This document shows, one piece after another, positions 55,612 through 63,809 of a stretch of 64,000 bases of DNA (within the stretch, counting starts at the first letter, position 1; every line of letters begins with the position of its first letter). The stretch is from Halobacillus litoralis. GTDB lineage: Bacteria > Bacillota > Bacilli > Bacillales > Halobacillaceae. The stretch spans positions 806,001 through 870,000 of the forward strand of contig NZ_WMEZ01000001.1 of NCBI RefSeq assembly GCF_009856415.1. Reading direction: 5' to 3'. A model generated the notes under the pieces. The model was not told the DNA's origin. It worked only from the letters and a program-made list of their open reading frames with translations, and searched no databases. The translations under genes were made by a program, and so were the position numbers.

Positions 55612-56366
55612 TTCACAATTCTCTCCTCTTCCTCCCCTTTGCTTAAGGCTTGATTGACTCGGTCAACCAAGGATTGAACCATATTTGGATGATCATTTAA
55701 ATAAGAAGCGAGGTAGACATGATGTCCTTTCTCTTTTGCGTTCACCACGCTTTTTTCCAAAGAATCATAGAGGAGGCCTGTAAACCATAAGTAAGGGACC
55801 ACAATTGTCTTAGAATAGTTGCTTAGCGATTCTTCAAACTCGTCTGGAAATCGAGGAGAAAGTGCAGCCAGGTAGCAGGTTTGAATATGTCGGATCCGGC
55901 CCTTCTCTTTCAATTCTCCAGCAATCCATTCGATGGATGTTTTTGTATCCGGATGCCTGCTCCCTCTTCCCACAAGTAAAACATTGGCTGATTCATCCAT
56001 TTCGGTCGGCAGTTCTTTCAGCCGGTCCACCAGTACATCCGTGATTCGTTCCTGCACCCCAAGCGTTTGACCATAAGTAATCGAAATGTCTGGATAGATG
56101 GCTTCGGCTTTCTCAATCTCATGAGGAATATCCTTGAAATAGTGACCGGCACTCAGTAGCAGTACAGGGATAATGACAATCCTATCTGCCCCTTTTTCGA
56201 CAAGTTTACGAATGCCTTCCAACACATCAGGATCTGCTAACTCGAGAAAACAAATATGAGAGAGTTCGCAGTTGACCTGCCGCTGAACACGGTTCAAAAA
56301 GTGAATGGCTTCCTCTTTCGCTTGCTTTTTTCTACTCCCATGACTGACATACAAAACGGCTTCCAT
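55608..56366 (-). CDS. sirB: Sirohydrochlorin ferrochelatase SirB (YlnE)
   Basis: 252 aa CbiX-type chelatase inserting iron into sirohydrochlorin. N-terminal metal-binding VLYVSHGSRKKQAKEEAIHF and second-lobe LLVGRGSRHPDTKTSIEWIA, with PVLLLSAGHYFKDIPHEIEK between. ATG at 56366 follows GTAGGGG; the frame is open eight codons further into cobA. Confidence 0.93.
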   Translation of the reverse strand: MEAVLYVSHGSRKKQAKEEAIHFLNRVQRQVNCELSHICFLELADPDVLEGIRKLVEKGADRIVIIPVLLLSAGHYFKDIPHEIEKAEAIYPDISITYGQTLGVQERITDVLVDRLKELPTEMDESANVLLVGRGSRHPDTKTSIEWIAGELKEKGRIRHIQTCYLAALSPRFPDEFEESLSNYSKTIVVPYLWFTGLLYDSLEKSVVNAKEKGHHVYLASYLNDHPNMVQSLVDRVNQALSKGEEEERIVK

Positions 56367-56379
56367 GTTACCCCTACTT

Positions 56380-57156
56380 TCATACAACACCTGTGGCTAT
56401 TTCCTTAAGATCTTCTTCCAGAGATGACTCAAACCATTGGAGACGTTCTCGTAACCTGACTACGTCTCCAACGACGATCATTGCAGGATTCTCAATACGC
56501 TTTGATTTTTCGACAATATCTTCAATCGTGCCTGTCACCGTTTTTTGCTCCTTTGTTGTCCCCCATTGCACCAGGGCTACAGGTGTATGAAGAGGTCTTC
56601 CGTACTTCAGAAGTCGTTCACAAATGAGCGGCAATTTCTTTACTCCCATATAAATGCACAAGGTATCCATACTTTTAGAGACCCGCTCCCAATAAGCCTC
56701 TTCATCGCCGCCTTGCTTATTGACACCTGAAATGAAAGCGACGGAAGAACTGTAGTCTCGGTGGGTCACAGGAATGCCTGCATAAGCAGGCGCTGCAATT
56801 CCCGAAGTGATTCCCGGTACGATTTCATAAGGAATGTTTCTTTTGGCGAGTTCTTCCGCCTCTTCTCCTCCGCGTCCGAATACGAATGGGTCTCCCCCTT
56901 TCAAACGGGTGACCACTTTTCCTTTCCGCGCATATTTACACAAGAGATGATTGATGGTCGTCTGACTAAGGGCATGATGGTCCGGACGTTTCCCACAAAA
57001 CACAAGTTCTGCACCTTCCTTCGCCTCATCCAGAAGCTCTTGATTGATCAAGCGATCATACAGAATGACGTCTGCTTTTTGGATCGCTTTTAACCCTTTC
57101 ACTGTGATCAGGTCGTAATCCCCCGGACCTGCTCCCACAATATAAACGTTTGTCAT
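56380..57156 (-). CDS. cobA: Uroporphyrinogen-III C-methyltransferase (YlnD)
   Basis: 258 aa SAM-dependent enzyme making precorrin-2, first step toward siroheme. Signatures are VYIVGAGPGDYDLITVKGLK, VVTRLKGGDPFVFGRGGEEA and PGITSGIAAPAYAGIPVTHR. It is followed by sirB after 13 nt. Confidence 0.97.
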   Translation of the reverse strand: MTNVYIVGAGPGDYDLITVKGLKAIQKADVILYDRLINQELLDEAKEGAELVFCGKRPDHHALSQTTINHLLCKYARKGKVVTRLKGGDPFVFGRGGEEAEELAKRNIPYEIVPGITSGIAAPAYAGIPVTHRDYSSSVAFISGVNKQGGDEEAYWERVSKSMDTLCIYMGVKKLPLICERLLKYGRPLHTPVALVQWGTTKEQKTVTGTIEDIVEKSKRIENPAMIVVGDVVRLRERLQWFESSLEEDLKEIATGVV

Positions 57157-57169
57157 CTTCCGGCCCCTT

Positions 57170-57766
57170 TCATGTCACCCATTTTTTATCTTGTAAAAGC
57201 TTCCACACTTGTTCCGTGCAACTTTCCACACTATACGTTTTAGAATCAAGCACAAGTTCCGGTTGAAGCGGTTTTTCATAAGGCGCATCAATGCCTGTAA
57301 ATCCCTTGATTTCTCCGTTTCTGGCTTTCTTATAAAGCCCTTTCGGATCACGGATTTCACACTCTTCCACAGGACAGTCGACATGGATTTCAATAAAATC
57401 CCCTTCCGGTATAGAGGCTCTTACAAGGTCCCGGTCTTTTTGATAAGGAGAAATGAACGCTGACAAAACGATGGTTCCACTATCCGCAAAGAGTTTCGCT
57501 ACTTCACCGATCCGTCTAATGTTCTCCTCTCTGTCGACTTCCGAAAACCCGAGGTCTGAGTTCAGTCCATGTCTCACATTGTCACCATCAAGTAAATAGC
57601 TTTGGATGCCTTTTTCGAACAGGACTTTGTTCAATTGGTTGGCAATGCTTGATTTACCTGAGCCCGAGAGACCTGTAAACCAGAGTACTCCACTTTGGTG
57701 CCCATTTTTTCTGCGATACTCTTCTTTCCCAATGGATGCCTCATGCCAGGTCAAATTTTTGTTCAT
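57170..57766 (-). CDS. cysC: Adenylylsulfate kinase CysC
   Basis: 198 aa kinase converting APS to PAPS. P-loop FTGLSGSGKSSIANQLNKVL, then LLDGDNVRHGLNSDLGFSEV and SAFISPYQKDRDLVRASIPE. ATG at 57766 follows GGGTGAGG. It follows sat by 5 nt. Confidence 0.97.
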   Translation of the reverse strand: MNKNLTWHEASIGKEEYRRKNGHQSGVLWFTGLSGSGKSSIANQLNKVLFEKGIQSYLLDGDNVRHGLNSDLGFSEVDREENIRRIGEVAKLFADSGTIVLSAFISPYQKDRDLVRASIPEGDFIEIHVDCPVEECEIRDPKGLYKKARNGEIKGFTGIDAPYEKPLQPELVLDSKTYSVESCTEQVWKLLQDKKWVT

Positions 57767-57771
57767 GGACC

Positions 57772-58920
57772 TCACCCTTTCACTTCTGCTGTTTCTTTCT
57801 GCAGCCCTTCGATTAAGACGTCCACCACTTCAGGACGACTGAACGTTTTTGGAGGTTTTTCTCCTTTACGCAGCAACTCCCTTACTTTCGTTCCTGACAA
57901 GATCATGTGATGCTCTTTGTCGTGAGGGCAGGTTTTATGAGAAGCCATCGATTCGCAAGCGTTGCAATAAAAACTGTGTTCAAAGAAAAGTGGTGTGATA
58001 CCAAGTTCCCCACTTTCATAGTGGCTGAAGATTTTCTGTGCATCATACGTACCATAATAATCACCGACACCCGCGTGATCTCGCCCTACAATGAAGTGGG
58101 AGCACCCGAAATTCTTTCTGACGATTGCATGAAAGATCGCCTCCCTAGGACCTGCATACCGCATAGCCGCATTGAAGACAGCCAAGGTGACTCTCTCTTT
58201 TGGATAATAGTGATCAAGAAGAACTTGATAACTCTTCATCCGGACATCACTGGGAATATCATCACTTTTCGTTTCGCCGACCAGCGGATTTAAAAACAAT
58301 CCATCCACCGTCTCCAGCGCAGCTTTCTGGATGTATTCGTGAGCCCTATGGACAGGGTTTCGTGTTTGAAACCCAACGACCTTTTTCCAACCAAGTTGTT
58401 GAAAAAGCTCTCTCGATTCTTTTGGATCTAAGTAAAATGACTTTCCATGTTCGTAAGGAGGTTTTTGAAATACTTCGATTTCACCTGAGGCATACCAGTC
58501 TCCTCGTTCGAATAATTTTTTCACGCCAGGATGAGCCGATTCTGTCGTTAAGTACACGTTTTGAGCTTCCTTTTTCTTATCCGGTTTAAATCGATCTGTT
58601 ATCGTAATCGTCCCATATACAATCCCATCCTTGACCAACTTCGCTTTCCTTCCAAGCGACCGGGATTGTTCCTCTGAGATCGGAAGTGTAATCGGAATAC
58701 TCCATGGAGTGCCATCTTTTAACCTTAATGTTTCGACCACAGATTCATAATCTTCCTTGTTCATGAACCCTTTTAAGGGACTATAAGCACCGTTCGCAAT
58801 TAAACCGACATCACTTAATGCCATCGAATCAAGCTCGATGATATCTTCCGGCAGCTCCTCCGGCCTTGTTTCCTTCCACCTGTTTACAAGCACTCCACCG
58901 TGCGGGGTTATGATTGACAT
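57772..58920 (-). CDS. sat: Sulfate adenylyltransferase
   Basis: 382 aa homomeric ATP sulfurylase. PUA-like N-terminus [18 protein letters not shown]; catalytic [20 protein letters not shown] and [19 protein letters not shown]-terminal zinc-like cysteines [20 protein letters not shown]. The ATG after AAAGGAGGAAAT gives the family N-terminus. The frame is open 55 codons further upstream into cysH, which is not real. Confidence 0.97.
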   Translation of the reverse strand: MSIITPHGGVLVNRWKETRPEELPEDIIELDSMALSDVGLIANGAYSPLKGFMNKEDYESVVETLRLKDGTPWSIPITLPISEEQSRSLGRKAKLVKDGIVYGTITITDRFKPDKKKEAQNVYLTTESAHPGVKKLFERGDWYASGEIEVFQKPPYEHGKSFYLDPKESRELFQQLGWKKVVGFQTRNPVHRAHEYIQKAALETVDGLFLNPLVGETKSDDIPSDVRMKSYQVLLDHYYPKERVTLAVFNAAMRYAGPREAIFHAIVRKNFGCSHFIVGRDHAGVGDYYGTYDAQKIFSHYESGELGITPLFFEHSFYCNACESMASHKTCPHDKEHHMILSGTKVRELLRKGEKPPKTFSRPEVVDVLIEGLQKETAEVKG

Positions 58921-58933
58921 CCCATTTCCTCCT

Positions 58934-59668
58934 TTAAGATTTTTCCTCTTCTGAAGATTCCGCTGTGTGTAACCCACATTCGGTTTTATTGAACCCTTTC
59001 CATCTGCCTGATCTCCCATCATTTGAAGCCTGGGCGGTACAGGGGATGCAGCCGACACTAGGATAATTCTGATCGTGCAATTCATTGTAGTCCAACCTAT
59101 TTAGTCGGATATATTCCCATACGTCTTCCCAACTCCAGTGAATCAAGGGGCACACTTTAACGGATTTAAATCTCTCATCCTTGTTCACGAAATTTGTTTT
59201 CTGACGGCTGGGGGATTGCTCCCGTCTCAGGCCTGACAGCCAAGCTTTTCTGCCGCTGAGAGCATCTTCAAGTGGCTTAATTTTACGGATGTAACAACAT
59301 TGATCCGGCTGCCGCTTCCATAGGGCGGAGCCATACTGTTCCGCTTGTTCTTCCAGCGTAATTTCAGGTTTTTTCATCGTTATGTTTAACTTCGGATACC
59401 TCATTTTCACTTTTTCAATCAGCTGATAAGTTTCTTCAAAATGAAGATCTGTATCAAGAAAAACGACTTCGGCATCCGGCTTCTCCTTGGAAATCAAATC
59501 GATGAGAACGATCCCTTCTGCTCCGAAACTGCAGGCATACACGATGTCCTCGTACTGAGAATAAGCCCATCGAATAACCTCTGCTGCTCCTTTTGTAACA
59601 TTGGCTTTTGGTGGATCACCTTCAAATGGATTTTCAAAAGATTGATACGTTACGAGTGGTTGTTTCAT
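58934..59668 (-). CDS. cysH: Phosphoadenylyl/adenylyl-sulfate reductase CysH
   Basis: 244 aa. PP-loop-like site [18 protein letters not shown]. Two Cys pairs, [13 protein letters not shown] and VGCIPCTAQ, are those of iron-sulfur-containing APS reductases, and the catalytic Cys is in FNKTECGLH. The B. subtilis enzyme of this type uses both APS and PAPS, compatible with cysC in the operon. First gene of the cys operon, downstream of a SAM riboswitch; AGGAGG 7 nt upstream. Confidence 0.96.
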   Translation of the reverse strand: MKQPLVTYQSFENPFEGDPPKANVTKGAAEVIRWAYSQYEDIVYACSFGAEGIVLIDLISKEKPDAEVVFLDTDLHFEETYQLIEKVKMRYPKLNITMKKPEITLEEQAEQYGSALWKRQPDQCCYIRKIKPLEDALSGRKAWLSGLRREQSPSRQKTNFVNKDERFKSVKVCPLIHWSWEDVWEYIRLNRLDYNELHDQNYPSVGCIPCTAQASNDGRSGRWKGFNKTECGLHTAESSEEEKS

Positions 59669-59683
59669 CTCTTCCTCCTTTCT

Positions 59684-59727
59684 AAAAAGAAAAAATGCCT
59701 TTCTTCACGATAAGAAGAAAGGCATTT
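59684..59727 (-). terminator. Riboswitch-controlled terminator before cysH
   Basis: Stem AATGCCTTTCTT/AAGAAAGGCATT (59715-59726 with 59694-59705) followed by a T-rich run on the minus strand, ending just before the cysH ribosome binding site. Its loop contains CTTATC, which can instead pair with GATAAG at the 3' side of aptamer P1, forming the antiterminator. Confidence 0.9.
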
Positions 59728-59752
59728 ACAAATAAATGTAAACTATATTCTC

Positions 59753-59854
59753 CTTATCTTCTCAAGCGCTTACCACTTGCTGGAATTGGCACAGTATCTG
59801 TATAGATCCGTTGCCGAGGCTTCAAAGGGCCAGTCCCTCCACCTCTCTAGATAA
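59753..59854 (-). promoter_or_regulatory. SAM-I riboswitch aptamer upstream of cysH
   Basis: On the minus strand: CTTATCTAGAGAGGTGGAGG, then GACTGGCCCTTTGAAGCC and CGGCAACGGATC, later GTGCCAATTCCAGCAAGTGG, closing with GAGAAGATAAGG. P1 is CTTATC/GATAAG. This is the S-box consensus. Binding of SAM should favour the terminator and switch off sulfate assimilation. An S-box before cysH is also known in B. subtilis. Confidence 0.96.
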
Positions 59855-59865
59855 GAAAAGGTATG

Positions 59866-59922
59866 AAATTTTCTGAAAAACAAGTTGATACAAATCTTAT
59901 GCTCCTTATCAACATATGTCAA
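59866..59922 (-). promoter_or_regulatory. cysH operon promoter with CodY-box-like site
   Basis: TTGACA (59917-59922) and TAAGAT (59894-59899) are 17 nt apart on the minus strand. Just downstream, at the expected +7 to +21, is AATTTTCTGAAAAAC (59866-59880), 13 of 15 positions of the CodY consensus. A weaker one (AATTTTCTGTTTTTT) lies near 59944. Confidence 0.65.
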
Positions 59923-59970
59923 TGCTTTTTTAGGAAATTCAAAAATTTTCTGTTTTTTTATACTATATGA

Positions 59971-59999
59971 TTGACAAATAAAACCATGTCCGTTAGTTT
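59971..59999 (+). promoter_or_regulatory. Candidate promoter for the transporter gene
   Basis: A perfect TTGACA (59971) with a weak TAGTTT 17 nt downstream, 30 nt before the + strand riboswitch. The -10 is poor. Confidence 0.4.
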
Positions 60000-60028
60000 A
60001 AGAATTATTCTTCACAAACCTATACAAC

Positions 60029-60124
60029 CCTTATAAAGAGTCGGGGAAGGAACCTGGTCTGACGATCCCGCAGCAACCTGTAAGAAGGTGCTCATTCCAG
60101 CAGCCAAAAGGCTGAAAGATAAGG
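60029..60124 (+). promoter_or_regulatory. SAM-I riboswitch aptamer upstream of the transporter gene
   Basis: CCTTATAAAGAGTCGGGGAA opens P1, followed by GGTCTGACGATCCCGCAGCAACC-type core (split here as GGTCTGACGA and CCCGCAGCAACC), GAAGGTGCTCATTCCAGCAG, and closing GGCTGAAAGATAAGG. The core is more divergent than the cysH one but keeps the S-box landmarks GCAACC, GGTGCT and TTCCAGCA in order. Confidence 0.87.
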
Positions 60125-60132
60125 TGTGGATG

Positions 60133-60168
60133 ACTCCCCCTTCTTTCAGATAGGGGGTTTATTTTTTG
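60133..60168 (+). terminator. Riboswitch-controlled terminator before the transporter gene
   Basis: Stem CCCCCT/AGGGGG (60136-60141 with 60152-60157) then TTTATTTTTT. Its loop has CTTTCAG, which is complementary to CTGAAAG at 60111-60117 in the aptamer, so the antiterminator is visible. Confidence 0.88.
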
Positions 60169-60248
60169 ATTATAAAACCAAGTAAATGCATAGGAATAAT
60201 AAAAATATATTTCCGAACGATTGAACGGTTTAAAAGGAGTGGTACACT

Positions 60249-61130
60249 TTGCAGAAACTGACGATTTTCGCTCTTATTGGTTTTGTTGCTCAACTGATGG
60301 ATGGAGCACTCGGCATGGGATTTGGGCTTAGTTCATCTACGATTCTCTTATCCTATGGACTAGCTCCTGCTGTAGCATCCGCTTCCATCCATATGTCTCA
60401 GATTGCCACAACAGCTGTTTCTGGTTTTTCCCACTATAAGTTTGGCAACGTAGACAAACGCCTTGTCATGATCATCGCAGTTCCTGGTGCCATCAGCGCC
60501 TTCTTAGGAGCAGCATTTTTAAGCTACATATCAGGAGAATTCATTAGACCTTACATATCCATATTCCTACTCTCACTAGGAATTTATATCATTTTCCGAT
60601 TCCTATCCCTTTCGAAAAAAACACACATCAAAGAAAAGAAGTCTGTAAACAAACGTTTCCTCTTGCCCCTTGGAATAGCAGGCGGCTTTTTGGATAGTGT
60701 CGGCGGGGGTGGCTGGGGACCGGTGAATACACCTGCACTTCTTTCTCACTCGGGGATCGCTCCAAGGAAAGTCATTGGAACAGTGGACACGAGCGAGTTT
60801 CTGGTAACGGTTTCAGCAACGGCTGGTTTTTTGATTTTTTTAGGGCATGATCAATTCAGCTGGCTGCTCATATCATCTTTTGTTATCGGTGGTGTGATAG
60901 CCGCACCCATTGCCGCTTGGCTTGTCAAAACCCTTCCCTCTTCTGTTCTAGGAGTATTAGCCGGGGGTTTCATCATCCTTACAAATACGAGAACTTTATT
61001 GTCTTCGATCCAAATCAGCGATTCGGTCTTAACTTTTGTTTACACTTCACTGTTCTTTGGGTATCTCTTGATTGTTGTGTTTTCTATTCGAAACCACCTT
61101 CGAGTCAAGATGGTTCGAAAACAAGCATAA
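60249..61130 (+). CDS. TauE/SafE (TSUP) family membrane transporter, probable sulfur-anion carrier
   Basis: 293 aa with about eight hydrophobic segments in two repeats: GFVAQLMDGALGMGFGLSSS in the first and GGFLDSVGGGGWGPVNTPAL in the second, the duplicated TSUP signature. The start is a TTG 9 nt after AAGGAG; the neighbouring GTG is out of frame. The family moves sulfite, sulfate, taurine or sulfoacetate. SAM riboswitch control and the divergent cys operon without cysP suggest sulfate uptake; sulfite export is the alternative. Confidence 0.88.
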   Translation: MQKLTIFALIGFVAQLMDGALGMGFGLSSSTILLSYGLAPAVASASIHMSQIATTAVSGFSHYKFGNVDKRLVMIIAVPGAISAFLGAAFLSYISGEFIRPYISIFLLSLGIYIIFRFLSLSKKTHIKEKKSVNKRFLLPLGIAGGFLDSVGGGGWGPVNTPALLSHSGIAPRKVIGTVDTSEFLVTVSATAGFLIFLGHDQFSWLLISSFVIGGVIAAPIAAWLVKTLPSSVLGVLAGGFIILTNTRTLLSSIQISDSVLTFVYTSLFFGYLLIVVFSIRNHLRVKMVRKQA

Positions 61131-61160
61131 AAAGAAACGCAGCCCAAAGAGCTGCGTTCC
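61130..61160 (-). terminator. Intrinsic terminator after fakA
   Basis: Stem AACGCAGC/GCTGCGTT (61136-61143 with 61151-61158) followed by TTCTTTTT on the minus strand, at the 3' end of fakA. The transporter gene converges on it. Confidence 0.82.
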
Positions 61161-61170
61161 TGTACGAGTT

Positions 61171-62838
61171 TTATTCGATTGAAAAGATATAGGAATAAAT
61201 CGGCTGTCCACCATTGTGGATTTCCACTTCCAAATCTTCATACGTTTCTTCAATGAATGACTCAAGTTCTGCTACATCTTTATCGTCAACTTCTTCACCG
61301 GTCAAGATGGTCAGAATCTCATCTTCATCTTCATCGATCATTTGGTTCAGCAACGTTTTAGCCGTCGTCAACGCATTTCGGTCGGTAGCGGAAATTTTGC
61401 CATCGGCGATTCCCATGAAATGGCCTTTGGATATGTCCAACCCATCAATTTGTGTGTCTCTGACAGCGTACGTAATTTGTCCTGTTTTCACTTCAGCCAT
61501 GAGGCTCAGCATTTCATCTTTATTCGTATCAAGGTCTGCTTCCGGGTTGAACCCTAGAAGGGCGCTCATCCCTTGAGGTATCGTTTTCGATGGAATGACA
61601 GCAACCTCTACATCCGCGATTTCTGCCGCTTGCTCAGCAGCCATGACGATATTTTTGTTATTCGGCAAGACGAGCACACGTTTCGCATGTGCCTCTTTGA
61701 TCGCTTCTGAAAGATCTTGAGTACTCGGGTTCATGGTTTGACCGCCCTGGATAACGACAGTAGCTCCAAGACTTTCAAACAGCTTTTTGATTCCGTCTCC
61801 CATGCTCACGGTCACAATTCCGTACTCTGCTTTTTCCTCTGACTTGGGCTTGGCTTTCTTTTTATCACCAACGATCGACGTATGCTGTTCGCGCATGTTC
61901 TCGATCTTCATGTTAACAAGACTGCCGTATCTTTGCCCCAAGGTCATCGCTTCACCTGGATATTCCACGTGTACGTGGACTTTGATCAAATCCTCATCAG
62001 AGACGACAAGCAGAGAGTCTCCCATCTCGCTGAGCTCATTACGGAAGGCTTCTTCATCATATGGATGTTCAGCAAGTTTATCTTCCTCAAATTTGACCAT
62101 GAATTCTGTGCAATAGCCAAATTCAATATCCTCTGTATTCATGAAATCCTGATTTAACTTATGGTGTTCAGCGTTAACCATGTCATCCATAGATACGGTA
62201 TCCTCAAGATCCGGAAGTTCCTCCCCTTTTAAGTTGGCTAGGAAACCTTCGTAAATCGTGACAAGGCCCTGACCGCCACTATCTACGACACCGACTTCCT
62301 TCAGTACGGGAAGCAGTTCAGGTGTGTTCTTCAATGATTTCTTCGCTGCTTGAACGACTCCTTCGATGAATGGAATGAAATCATCCTCTTTTTCAGCGAT
62401 CTCGACAGATGCTTCGGCTGCCTCTCTTGCTACAGTAAGAATGGTTCCTTCCACAGGTTTCATTACGGCTTTGTATGCTGTTTTGGCCCCACCTTGAAGA
62501 GCTTCTGAAAAGTCTTTCGTTGTAATGACTTCTTTGCCTTCAATCGCCTTTGAAAAGCCACGGAAAATTTGGGAGAGAATAACACCTGAGTTTCCACGCG
62601 CTCCCATCAAGAGACCTTTGGATAAAGATTGGGCTACTGTTCCTACATGATTCTGGTCCACGTTCCGAACTTCTTCAGCTCCAGAAGTCATGGACAGGTT
62701 CATGTTCGTCCCCGTATCTCCATCCGGTACAGGGAAAACGTTCAAAGCATCAATCATTTGTGAGTTCTGCTTTAAATGATGAGCTCCTTGCAAGATCATT
62801 TCGGCAAGCGTCTTGCCGTCTAACTTTTGTAACGTCAC
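61171..62838 (-). CDS. fakA: Fatty acid kinase catalytic subunit FakA (YloV, DAK2 domain)
   Basis: 555 aa. The N-terminal DhaL/DAK2 domain has ALNVFPVPDGDTGTNMNLSM and KGLLMGARGNSGVILSQIFR. A middle region contains FGYCTEFMVKF, and a C-terminal DegV-like-partner domain contains VLVLPNNKNIVMAAEQAAE. With a FakB protein it phosphorylates exogenous fatty acids. Start is GTG at 62838, 8 nt after AAAGGAGG; a TTG eight codons upstream has no site. 31 nt after yloU. Confidence 0.95.
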   Translation of the reverse strand: MTLQKLDGKTLAEMILQGAHHLKQNSQMIDALNVFPVPDGDTGTNMNLSMTSGAEEVRNVDQNHVGTVAQSLSKGLLMGARGNSGVILSQIFRGFSKAIEGKEVITTKDFSEALQGGAKTAYKAVMKPVEGTILTVAREAAEASVEIAEKEDDFIPFIEGVVQAAKKSLKNTPELLPVLKEVGVVDSGGQGLVTIYEGFLANLKGEELPDLEDTVSMDDMVNAEHHKLNQDFMNTEDIEFGYCTEFMVKFEEDKLAEHPYDEEAFRNELSEMGDSLLVVSDEDLIKVHVHVEYPGEAMTLGQRYGSLVNMKIENMREQHTSIVGDKKKAKPKSEEKAEYGIVTVSMGDGIKKLFESLGATVVIQGGQTMNPSTQDLSEAIKEAHAKRVLVLPNNKNIVMAAEQAAEIADVEVAVIPSKTIPQGMSALLGFNPEADLDTNKDEMLSLMAEVKTGQITYAVRDTQIDGLDISKGHFMGIADGKISATDRNALTTAKTLLNQMIDEDEDEILTILTGEEVDDKDVAELESFIEETYEDLEVEIHNGGQPIYSYIFSIE

Positions 62839-62869
62839 ACTTACTTCCTCCTTTGACTGCAACCGCGAT

Positions 62870-63232
62870 CTATTCAGTTGTCACGCGAACTCCCTGAATG
62901 AAAATATTCACAGAATCCACGGACAAACCAACTGTTTTGTTTAGTGTGTATTTTACTTGTGATTGGACATTATGAGCGACTTCGGAAATCTTCGTACCGT
63001 AGCTCACGATAATGAACATGTCTATATGGAGGCGATCTTCATCCTGTCTGACAACGACTCCTCTGGAAAAATTCTCTTTGCGGAGCATTTCAGATAAACC
63101 GTCACGGATCTGATTTTTAGACGCCATACCGACGATGCCGTAGCACTCAACAGCGGCTCCTCCAGCAATCGTTGAAATGACTTCATTGCTAATAGTAATA
63201 TGACCATATTGGTTATTTAAATCAACAGACAT
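62870..63232 (-). CDS. yloU: Asp23/Gls24 family envelope stress response protein YloU
   Basis: 120 aa. VISTIAGGAAVECYGIVGMA, GVVVRQDEDRLHIDMFIIVS and SVDSVNIFIQGVRV are the Asp23 signatures. Function is not settled; YloU-fakA pairing is conserved in Bacilli. AGGAGG lies before the ATG. Confidence 0.95.
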   Translation of the reverse strand: MSVDLNNQYGHITISNEVISTIAGGAAVECYGIVGMASKNQIRDGLSEMLRKENFSRGVVVRQDEDRLHIDMFIIVSYGTKISEVAHNVQSQVKYTLNKTVGLSVDSVNIFIQGVRVTTE

Positions 63233-63270
63233 AATAGATCCTCCTTTATAATCCTCATCAATCCTACCCT

Positions 63271-63285
63271 ATTATAACACAAAAA
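63271..63285 (-). promoter_or_regulatory. Extended -10 promoter for yloU-fakA
   Basis: TGTTATAAT on the minus strand, 40 nt before the yloU ATG. The -10 is perfect with an extended TG; no good -35 at 17 nt. Confidence 0.5.
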
Positions 63286-63364
63286 CGCGAAATGAATTTC
63301 TGTTCAATGGTATGAAAATGACCTGGATATCCCTACTATACTGTGTAACAATTCATAAGTTCTG

Positions 63365-63388
63365 TCAAGAAAAAATTCTTGATATAAT
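63365..63388 (+). promoter_or_regulatory. Candidate promoter for rpmB
   Basis: A perfect TATAAT at 63383-63388, 87 nt before the rpmB ATG. The -35 is weak. A second possibility is TTGCAA...TAAAGT about 20-45 nt further downstream. Confidence 0.35.
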
Positions 63389-63474
63389 TCTGACAAGATT
63401 ATTGCAAACACCTTTTCTATATGATAAAGTTACTAAGTATCTGATGATTTATGTATGTAACAGGAGGGATTTTC

Positions 63475-63663
63475 ATGGCACGCAGAAGTGTTCTATCTGG
63501 TAAAGGTACACGCTCAGGTAACCACCGTTCACACGCGATGAACGCTAATAAACGTAAATTCAAAGCAAATGTTCAAAAAGTTCGCATCCTTGTGGATGGT
63601 AAGCCTCAAAAAGTTTACGTAACAGCACGTGAACTTAAGTCCGGCAAAGTACAACGCGTATAA
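63475..63663 (+). CDS. rpmB: 50S ribosomal protein L28
   Basis: 62 aa, full length for Bacillus L28. Begins [20 protein letters not shown], then [19 protein letters not shown]. This is a cysteine-free (zinc-independent) version. ATG 8 nt after AGGAGG; the frame opens eight codons earlier. Opposite strand to its neighbours yloU and spoVM, as in B. subtilis. Confidence 0.98.
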   Translation: MARRSVLSGKGTRSGNHRSHAMNANKRKFKANVQKVRILVDGKPQKVYVTARELKSGKVQRV

Positions 63664-63690
63664 TTACGGACACCGAGCTTTTGAGCTCAC

Positions 63691-63720
63691 AAAAAAGCAC
63701 CCTTCCCGGGTGCTTTTTTT
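63691..63720. terminator. Bidirectional terminator after rpmB
   Basis: AAAAAGCACCC/GGGTGCTTTTT arms with a short loop and T run on both strands, 28 nt past the rpmB stop. Confidence 0.92.
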
Positions 63721-63809
63721 ATTGGTCTAAAGATAAGTAAACGGGCGCTTGTGATGCTCTCCGGAGCTCAGCCCATGTGTACTCCGGAGTTTTCCCTTTT
63801 GATTTGGTC

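Noticed and set aside
58921-59085. N-terminal extension of sat by 55 codons
   Set aside because: It would overlap cysH by 150 nt; the ATG at 58920 has a perfect AAAGGAGG and the family N-terminus.
63757-63797. Hairpin with CTCCGGAG arms downstream of spoVM
   Set aside because: The arms are self-palindromic and no T run follows on the minus strand, so a terminator call is not supported.
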